The notes under the pieces were generated by a model that was given only the letters and a program-made list of their open reading frames with translations, had not been told where the DNA came from and ran no database searches. This document shows, in pieces, positions 1 through 4,539 of a stretch of 7,334 nt of DNA. Each line of letters opens with the position of its first letter. Position 1 is the first letter of the stretch. Origin of the DNA: Woeseiaceae bacterium (lineage in GTDB: Bacteria > Pseudomonadota > Gammaproteobacteria > Steroidobacterales > Woeseiaceae); the NCBI GenBank assembly GCA_013138675.1, contig WTCH01000333.1, positions 1 through 7,334 of the forward strand. Reading direction: 5' to 3'. The translations under genes were made by a program, and so were the position numbers.

Positions 1-521
1 TGACGAAGCACTTCAGCAAATTTTCCGGCATCCAGGTGATAAGCATAGTTCACCACAAAGGCGTATTCCGGTGTTGTGATCTGTTTGGGGGCGAGGCAGT
101 CAGCAAATAATGCAGTCTGTGGTGTCACAGCATCCGCAAATTGCGGTGCATCGGTCAGCGCCAGCCAATGAGGCGCGAGGTTGGTGTCAGCGTAATCTAT
201 GGGGACGGTAAATGGATGGCTGTATGTATCTCCGCTTCCCGTATGCCAGTTGCGGAAATAGGTGCCCTGTTTAAAACTGGCGCCACACTCTCGGATAAAG
301 TCTGTCTCAGACAGTCCAATGCGCTGCAGGGTGGCCCGCATGGATGGCCAGGTGCCTTCACCCACGCCAATGGTCGGTACATCCGGTGATTCAATCAGCA
401 ACAGTTCGAACGGCTGCTGTGCCTGAGAGTCGATTCGATGTTCAGCTGCAATGACTCCTGCAGACAGCCAGCCGGCGCTGCCTCCACCCACAATAATTAT
501 TCTGGAAATCCTGTCTTCCAT
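1..521 (-). CDS. Flavin-dependent tryptophan halogenase family protein, N-terminal 173 residues (3' end outside window)
   Basis: This leftward gene runs off the left edge, so only its N-terminal third is visible; family members are usually about 500 residues. The translation opens with an FAD-binding GxGxxG motif (GGGSAGW, residues 12-18). It continues with GVGEGTWPSM (52-61) and SFKQG (82-86), where Lys84 aligns with the catalytic lysine of PrnA (Lys79), and reaches YHLDAGKFAEVLR near residue 160-173, a conserved family stretch. The second signature, WxWxIP, would lie beyond the edge. The family uses FADH2, O2 and halide to form hypohalous acid and halogenate indole-type substrates; the substrate here is unknown. 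The ATG at 521-519 is favoured because an in-frame stop lies three codons upstream. It diverges from the GH16 gene. Relatives of this GVGEGTWP type often sit beside TonB-dependent receptors and sugar-utilisation genes, so its role may not be secondary metabolism. Family assignment is firm, function is inferred. Confidence 0.9.
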   Translation of the reverse strand, partial: MEDRISRIIIVGGGSAGWLSAGVIAAEHRIDSQAQQPFELLLIESPDVPTIGVGEGTWPSMRATLQRIGLSETDFIRECGASFKQGTYFRNWHTGSGDTYSHPFTVPIDYADTNLAPHWLALTDAPQFADAVTPQTALFADCLAPKQITTPEYAFVVNYAYHLDAGKFAEVLR

Positions 522-569
522 ATGCGATTAGTATCCCACAAGTCCTCAATAACACTCGAGAAAACTGGC
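522..569. promoter_or_regulatory. Divergent intergenic region between halogenase and GH16 genes
   Basis: These 48 bases separate two start codons facing away from each other, so control elements for both genes must lie here or reach into the coding ends. A possible rightward -10 element, TAGTAT, is at 529-534, but I see no convincing -35 at the usual spacing. A perfect 6-base palindrome CTCGAG is at 555-560, too short to call an operator. GAG at 558-560, nine bases before the GH16 ATG, is a weak ribosome-binding site. Promoter function is inferred from gene orientation only. Confidence 0.35.
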
Positions 570-632
570 ATGGCAAGTTCTTACAGGAAGGCTGTTTTAA
601 TTGTCGCAACTGCATTGATGCTGTCCGGTTGC
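570..632 (+). other. Lipoprotein signal peptide and lipobox of the GH16 enzyme
   Basis: The first 21 codons encode a short basic N-region (Arg6, Lys7), a hydrophobic stretch of about eleven residues (AVLIVATALML) and the lipobox LSGC. The Cys21 codon is at 630-632. This pattern predicts cleavage by signal peptidase II and lipid anchoring. It also decides the start codon, because starts further upstream would push the hydrophobic core too far from the N-terminus. Confidence 0.88.
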
Positions 633-1892
633 GCGGAGGAGGATTCCTACGCCATTTCCGAATGGGCAGTTAATATCGGTGGGCCCGGCTATACCGCCGT
701 GGATGGCACGCGTTACGTGGCTGAGCAATCGACATCCGGTGGCGTGGTCGGCGAGATCAGCGTGGTAAACGGGTCGCAGGATCCGATGCTCTATCAGAGC
801 TACCGCGAAGGTGACGTCGAGATCTCCCATCCGATTGCTAATGGCACCTACGACATCACGTTTCACTTCGCCGAGCCGGAAGACATCGCTCGCGATGAGC
901 GAATTTTCGACGCGTTCGTCGAAGGGCGGCGAGTCATCGATGATCTTGATGTCATGTTGTTCCGCGACGGCAAGATCCATTCGGCGTTGACCGTGACCGT
1001 GCCGAATGTCGTTGTCTCGGACGGGAAGCTCAACATTTATTTCGATGCGTCAGTTCGCGCGCCGATTCTGAGTGCGCTTGTCGTGCGTAATTCGATCCGG
1101 GAAAAGCATGCACGGACGCTGTTCTGGAGCGACGAATTCGACACGGACGGCGCCCCAGACCCGGCCAACTGGAATATCGAGGAGTGGGCCGCCGGTATCG
1201 TTAATGACGAAGACCAGGCGTACACGGCACGTCCCGAGAACGTCCGTGTGGAAGGCGGCTATCTGGTCATCGAGGCGCATCGCGAAGATTATGATGGCGC
1301 ACGCTACACCTCGGGTCGGTTGCAATCCATGGGCAAGGCCGATTTTGTTTATGGCCGCATTGAAGTCAGGGCCAGGCTGCCAGAAGGGCAAGGCACATGG
1401 CCAGCAATTTGGATGCTGTCGAGCCGTCCGTATACCTACGCGACCACCTGCACTGATAATGAAGACTGGCAGGGCAGCGATGACTGCGATGCCTGGCCGA
1501 ACTCTGGCGAGATCGACATCATGGAACATGTCGGTTACCAAATGAACCATGTCCACGGTACCGTGCATTCAAGAGATTTTCACTGGACCATCTGGAACCA
1601 GCGCAAGGGCCGTATTCTGCTGGACAATGTTGCCGGTGAATTTCACGTTTATGCATTGGAATGGACGCCAGACCGAATCGACATTCTCGTCGACAATACG
1701 CCGTATCTTACCTACATCAACGAGGGCAACGGCTTGGAGGAATGGCCCTTCGATCAACCGTTCCACGTCATACTGAACCTTGCTATAGGTGGCGGCTGGG
1801 GCCGCGCCGGCGGACCGGTAGACGATTCTGTTTTTCCGCAGCGACTGTTGATCGACTACGTGCGCGTGTTCAGTGCCGAAAGCAATCCCTGA
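570..1892 (+). CDS. Lipoprotein with malectin-like domain and GH16 endo-beta-glucanase (laminarinase-type) domain
   Basis: This is a predicted secreted glycoside hydrolase of 440 residues. Residues 1-21 form a lipoprotein signal peptide: basic Arg6-Lys7, a hydrophobic core, then lipobox LSGC with Cys21 as the acylation site. Ala at +2 favours the outer membrane. Residues about 29-175 resemble a malectin/CBM57-type carbohydrate-binding domain (AVNIGGPGY, LYQSYREG, YDITFHFAE, RIFDAFVEG, LNIYF). Residues about 183-435 are GH16: LFWSDEFD, then the catalytic motif EIDIME with Glu314 as nucleophile, Asp316, and Glu319 as acid/base, and a C-terminal LIDYVRVF. It probably cleaves beta-1,3 or mixed-linkage glucans such as laminarin; exact specificity cannot be read here. 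An upstream in-frame ATG at 438 or 522 exists, but only the ATG at 570 gives a normal-length signal peptide. It diverges from the halogenase gene and its 3' end overlaps the leftward oxidoreductase gene by 23 bases. Confidence 0.92.
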   Translation: MASSYRKAVLIVATALMLSGCAEEDSYAISEWAVNIGGPGYTAVDGTRYVAEQSTSGGVVGEISVVNGSQDPMLYQSYREGDVEISHPIANGTYDITFHFAEPEDIARDERIFDAFVEGRRVIDDLDVMLFRDGKIHSALTVTVPNVVVSDGKLNIYFDASVRAPILSALVVRNSIREKHARTLFWSDEFDTDGAPDPANWNIEEWAAGIVNDEDQAYTARPENVRVEGGYLVIEAHREDYDGARYTSGRLQSMGKADFVYGRIEVRARLPEGQGTWPAIWMLSSRPYTYATTCTDNEDWQGSDDCDAWPNSGEIDIMEHVGYQMNHVHGTVHSRDFHWTIWNQRKGRILLDNVAGEFHVYALEWTPDRIDILVDNTPYLTYINEGNGLEEWPFDQPFHVILNLAIGGGWGRAGGPVDDSVFPQRLLIDYVRVFSAESNP

Positions 1893-2832
1893 CCCGATCC
1901 ATGTCCCGCTGGAAGGCGAGGCTGTCGGTGTGGCTAACGATTCGGGACTCTGATCGTCCTGCCAGGATGTCCTCGCTAACTGCGGCGATCTGGAACTCGA
2001 AGCCGGACCCGGGGCGGCCGTCGTTGAAAACGTCCACGCACTCGTCGAGTTCGAACAGTCGGCAGTCGGTGGCTCTCCAGCATTGCGGAATCTCGATATA
2101 GCCGCGCGTGCCGATGATATAGGCCGTATTGGGGAGCTTGCAGCGAAACGAGGTCGCGAGGGACGCGACGCAATCACCGTAGTCGAACTGCATCGTGACG
2201 TCGTCGTCCACGCCATTCTGTGCGAACCTCGCGACGACATTCATCGACTCAGGAGAACGCTCCGTGAAGTAGCGGGCGATTGCGATCGGGTAGACACCCA
2301 TATCGAGCAGGGCGCCGCCGGCCAACTCCGGATCGAAAAGACGCGATTGGGGGTCGAAAGTCTTCGGATAGCCGAGCTCGGCTTTGATGTGGCGCAGCTC
2401 CCCGATGCGGCCGGCTTCATGCCACTGTTTCGCGGTTTGCATGGCAGGCAGAAACCAGGTCCACATCGCTTCCATCAGGTAGCTGCCGGTTTCTTCGGCG
2501 ACATCGAGTAGCGCCTGGCATTCGCCTGCTGAGGTAGTAATCGGTTTCTCGCACAGTACGGCTTTTCCAGCCTGAAGAGCGTCACTCGAGTTTTTCCGGT
2601 GAAGCGTGTGTGGCGTTGCGACATAGACGGCATCAATGCCCGGATCGCCGAACAGATCGTCGTAACCCTGGTAGGCGCGGCCGATATTGTATTTTCCGGC
2701 GAACCTGGCGGCGGCGTCGCCGTCACGGGCCGCGACAGCGGCAAGTTCGGCACGCGGGACGTGGCTAATATCGGATGCGAACGTGTTGGCTATCGTACCT
2801 GCACCGACAATTCCCCACCGCACACTATTCAT
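1870..2832 (-). CDS. Gfo/Idh/MocA family NAD(P)-dependent oxidoreductase, dihydrodiol-dehydrogenase-like
   Basis: This 320-residue protein is close to full length for its family. The N-terminal Rossmann fold shows GAGTIA (residues 10-15). CEKPIT (94-99) holds the conserved EKP motif with Lys96. The C-terminal domain shows GGALLDMGVY (172-181), with Asp177 and Tyr181. The DxxxY pattern, with Tyr where many Gfo/Idh/MocA enzymes have His, and EAMWTWFLP (121-129) resemble dimeric dihydrodiol dehydrogenase and NADP-dependent D-xylose dehydrogenase. It should therefore oxidise a sugar or cyclic diol with NAD(P), in the cytoplasm; the substrate cannot be read from sequence. Its ATG follows the queF stop with no spacer (TAGATG) and lacks a clear ribosome-binding site, which suggests translational coupling to queF. 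The last 23 bases overlap the convergent GH16 gene. It might process sugars released by GH16, but its operon partner is queF, so that link is weak. Confidence 0.88.
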   Translation of the reverse strand: MNSVRWGIVGAGTIANTFASDISHVPRAELAAVAARDGDAAARFAGKYNIGRAYQGYDDLFGDPGIDAVYVATPHTLHRKNSSDALQAGKAVLCEKPITTSAGECQALLDVAEETGSYLMEAMWTWFLPAMQTAKQWHEAGRIGELRHIKAELGYPKTFDPQSRLFDPELAGGALLDMGVYPIAIARYFTERSPESMNVVARFAQNGVDDDVTMQFDYGDCVASLATSFRCKLPNTAYIIGTRGYIEIPQCWRATDCRLFELDECVDVFNDGRPGSGFEFQIAAVSEDILAGRSESRIVSHTDSLAFQRDMDRVRDCFRH

Positions 2833-3648
2833 CTACTGCCGCCAGAGCCGCGTATTCGGCGCGGTGGCCTCGAAGTTGCTGCGAAACGGATTGATATCAA
2901 TCCCCCCGCGGCGCTGATAGCGTGCGTACACAGTCAGTTGCTCGGCTTTGCAGCGCTCACGGATGTCGAGGAACATGCGTTCGACACAAGCCTCATGAAA
3001 GTCCTGGTGTTGCCGGTAGGACACGATGTAGCGCAGCAGTCCTTCGCGGTCGATGCGTGGGCCGCGGTAAGAAATCAGGATGCTGCCGATGTCGGGCTGG
3101 TTCGTGACCGGGCACAGGCTGCGCAGCAGGTCCGAGTGCAGGTCCTCGGTGACGAGCTCGTCTGTATTCGCACTGAGAAACTCCGGTGCGACCTCGTAGG
3201 TATCACAGGCAGCAACCCTATCGTCGATACAGTGGCCCGGCATGCGGGCAACGGCCGCACTATCCGGCGCAGAGGGACCGTGGATCACAACGGTGACGTC
3301 CGTGCCGGCACAGGCCGTGAGGTCGCGCGTCATGACCGCCGCCAGGTCGGCGGCAGACTCGAACCGGGTCATCGCAAACGAGCCCAGGTAGAGCTTCAGG
3401 GACTTTGATTCGACAAGATTGACCGAATCTGCGGCGACGGAGATCTCGGCCGTGGCGACCTGCGGCAATCCATTATCGCGCAGCCAGGCCAGCTCCCAGG
3501 CGTTCCAGATATCGGTACCGTGGAACGGCAGGTCGCCTCCAAGCCCGAGCGCCTTTCGGGCGTCGATACGTGCGATCGCGTATAGCAAATCGGGCGAATA
3601 CTGTTCAGGGTAGGCTGTTGTCTGGCCCAGCGGGTTCTTCTGTGTCAT
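2833..3648 (-). CDS. queF: NADPH-dependent 7-cyano-7-deazaguanine (preQ0) reductase, bimodular type
   Basis: QueF reduces the nitrile of preQ0 to the aminomethyl group of preQ1 using two NADPH, the step before tRNA-guanine transglycosylase inserts preQ1 during queuosine formation. It acts in the cytosol. The 271-residue length matches the long, two-module (E. coli-like, about 282 residues) form rather than the short Bacillus form. Visible signatures are ESKSLKLYLGSF (80-91) with substrate-binding Glu80, SLCPVTNQPD (177-186) with Cys179 as the thioimide-forming nucleophile (codon 3114-3112) and Asp186 as the proton donor, and FHE (217-219) with His218. The start at 3648 gives a normal N-terminus, although the ribosome-binding site is weak. 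It is divergent from cphB and immediately followed by the oxidoreductase gene. No preQ1 riboswitch is apparent in the short leader. Confidence 0.96.
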   Translation of the reverse strand: MTQKNPLGQTTAYPEQYSPDLLYAIARIDARKALGLGGDLPFHGTDIWNAWELAWLRDNGLPQVATAEISVAADSVNLVESKSLKLYLGSFAMTRFESAADLAAVMTRDLTACAGTDVTVVIHGPSAPDSAAVARMPGHCIDDRVAACDTYEVAPEFLSANTDELVTEDLHSDLLRSLCPVTNQPDIGSILISYRGPRIDREGLLRYIVSYRQHQDFHEACVERMFLDIRERCKAEQLTVYARYQRRGGIDINPFRSNFEATAPNTRLWRQ

Positions 3649-3700
3649 TGCGGCCAGAGTTTACGCGTTTCCTCAGGTACAATACTGGGTTTTTGGAACC
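3649..3700. promoter_or_regulatory. Divergent intergenic region between queF and cphB
   Basis: Only 52 bases separate the two divergent start codons. TACAAT at 3678-3683 resembles a rightward -10 element for cphB and would give a leader of roughly ten bases. The overlapping TATTGT on the other strand (3684-3679) could serve queF. I do not see a good -35 hexamer at 16-18 bases for either direction. The cphB start is preceded by only a weak GGA (3695-3697). Promoter function is inferred from gene layout. Confidence 0.4.
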
Positions 3701-4519
3701 ATGAGCCCCTCAAATAATAATCACGCGGACCGCGGGTACATCATCCCGATCGGTGGCGCCGAAGAAAAATTCCACAACCCGGAAATACTCGACCGCTTTA
3801 TCGATATCTGTGGCGGCAAGGAGGCCCGGATCGGCATCATTCCGACGGCCTCGGAGCTGGAGGACACCGGACGCAACTACGAGAAGCTGTTCCGGCAGAT
3901 CGGCGTCAAGCACGCCATGGTGTTGCCGTTCGAGTCGCGCGAGGACTGCAACAATGAGGAATACCTCGACTACATCGAGAAGTCCGATGGCGTATTTCTG
4001 ACAGGCGGCAACCAGCTGCGGCTCTCGACAACGCTTGGTGGGACCGCAACCGCACAATTGATCCGGCGGCGGAACGCGGCCGGTATGCACGTGGCTGGCA
4101 CCTCGGCGGGCGCCGCGTTCGTCCCCGAGCACATGATTGCCGGTGGTCTCGAAGGCAGCACGCCATCGCCAGATATGGTCACGATGGCGCCTGGACTCGG
4201 ACTCACCAATAAATTCATTATCGATCAGCATTTCCGGGAGCGAGACCGTTTCGGGCGGCTATTGACGGCGCTGGCGTACAACCCGTTCGCCGTCGGGATA
4301 GGCCTTGACGAGGATACGGCGGCCTTCATCTCGGCAGATGACGACATCGAAGTCGTGGGCAGCGGCGGAATAACCATCATCGATCCCAGTGAACTGAGCT
4401 ATTCTTCTATGCATAAGGCTCGCCGTGGCGAGCCGGTCAGCCTGATCGGTGTAAGGCTGCATATTCTGGTTGCGGGCGGACGCTACAATACATCGTCCCG
4501 AGAGGCCGCTCCCGAATAG
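3701..4519 (+). CDS. cphB: Cyanophycinase (serine-type exopeptidase, family S51)
   Basis: CphB degrades cyanophycin to beta-Asp-Arg dipeptides. The 272-residue protein has no visible signal peptide, so it is predicted to be intracellular. It shows PIGGAEEK (16-23), FLTGGNQLRL (99-108), and the nucleophile motif GTSAGA (133-138) with Ser135. DQHF (175-178) supplies His177, and LDEDTA (202-207) supplies Glu204. These three lie exactly three positions after Ser132, His174 and Glu201 of the Synechocystis enzyme as I recall them, so the triad looks intact. Arg181, Arg183 and Arg186 in RERDRFGR match the arginine-rich substrate pocket. It lies 20 bases upstream of cphA in the same direction, indicating a cphBA operon that couples polymer breakdown to synthesis. 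An isoaspartyl dipeptidase, needed to finish degradation, is not in the window. Confidence 0.97.
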   Translation: MSPSNNNHADRGYIIPIGGAEEKFHNPEILDRFIDICGGKEARIGIIPTASELEDTGRNYEKLFRQIGVKHAMVLPFESREDCNNEEYLDYIEKSDGVFLTGGNQLRLSTTLGGTATAQLIRRRNAAGMHVAGTSAGAAFVPEHMIAGGLEGSTPSPDMVTMAPGLGLTNKFIIDQHFRERDRFGRLLTALAYNPFAVGIGLDEDTAAFISADDDIEVVGSGGITIIDPSELSYSSMHKARRGEPVSLIGVRLHILVAGGRYNTSSREAAPE

Positions 4520-4527
4520 CTCAAGAC

Positions 4528-4531
4528 AGGA
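4528..4531 (+). promoter_or_regulatory. Ribosome-binding site of cphA
   Basis: AGGA sits eight bases before the cphA ATG, inside the 20-base gap after the cphB stop codon. It is the clearest Shine-Dalgarno sequence in the window and supports the ATG at 4540. There is no room for a terminator or strong separate promoter in this gap. Confidence 0.7.
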
Positions 4532-4539
4532 TAATAAGA

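Noticed and set aside
141..389. 82-codon rightward open frame near the left edge
   Set aside because: It is antisense to the halogenase coding sequence, which has clear family motifs throughout this stretch.
530..535. Leftward GATACT as a -10 element for the halogenase
   Set aside because: It is only eight bases from the ATG and would leave essentially no leader; no -35 at proper spacing was found.
438..569. N-terminal extension of the GH16 protein from the ATG at 438 or 522
   Set aside because: The extension would overlap the halogenase coding start or bury the signal peptide behind 16-44 non-hydrophobic residues. The ATG at 570 gives a proper lipoprotein signal.
2599..3408. 269-codon rightward open frame across the oxidoreductase and queF genes
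   Set aside because: It spans the ends of two well-supported opposite-strand genes and its translation resembles no family I recognise; it is a shadow of their codon bias.
3649..3700. preQ1 riboswitch upstream of queF
   Set aside because: The leader is only about 50 bases, and I see neither the preQ1-I stem-loop with its A-rich tail nor any larger aptamer.
4520..4539. Separate promoter or terminator between cphB and cphA
   Set aside because: The 20-base gap has no hairpin or promoter-like hexamer pair; it contains only a ribosome-binding site.
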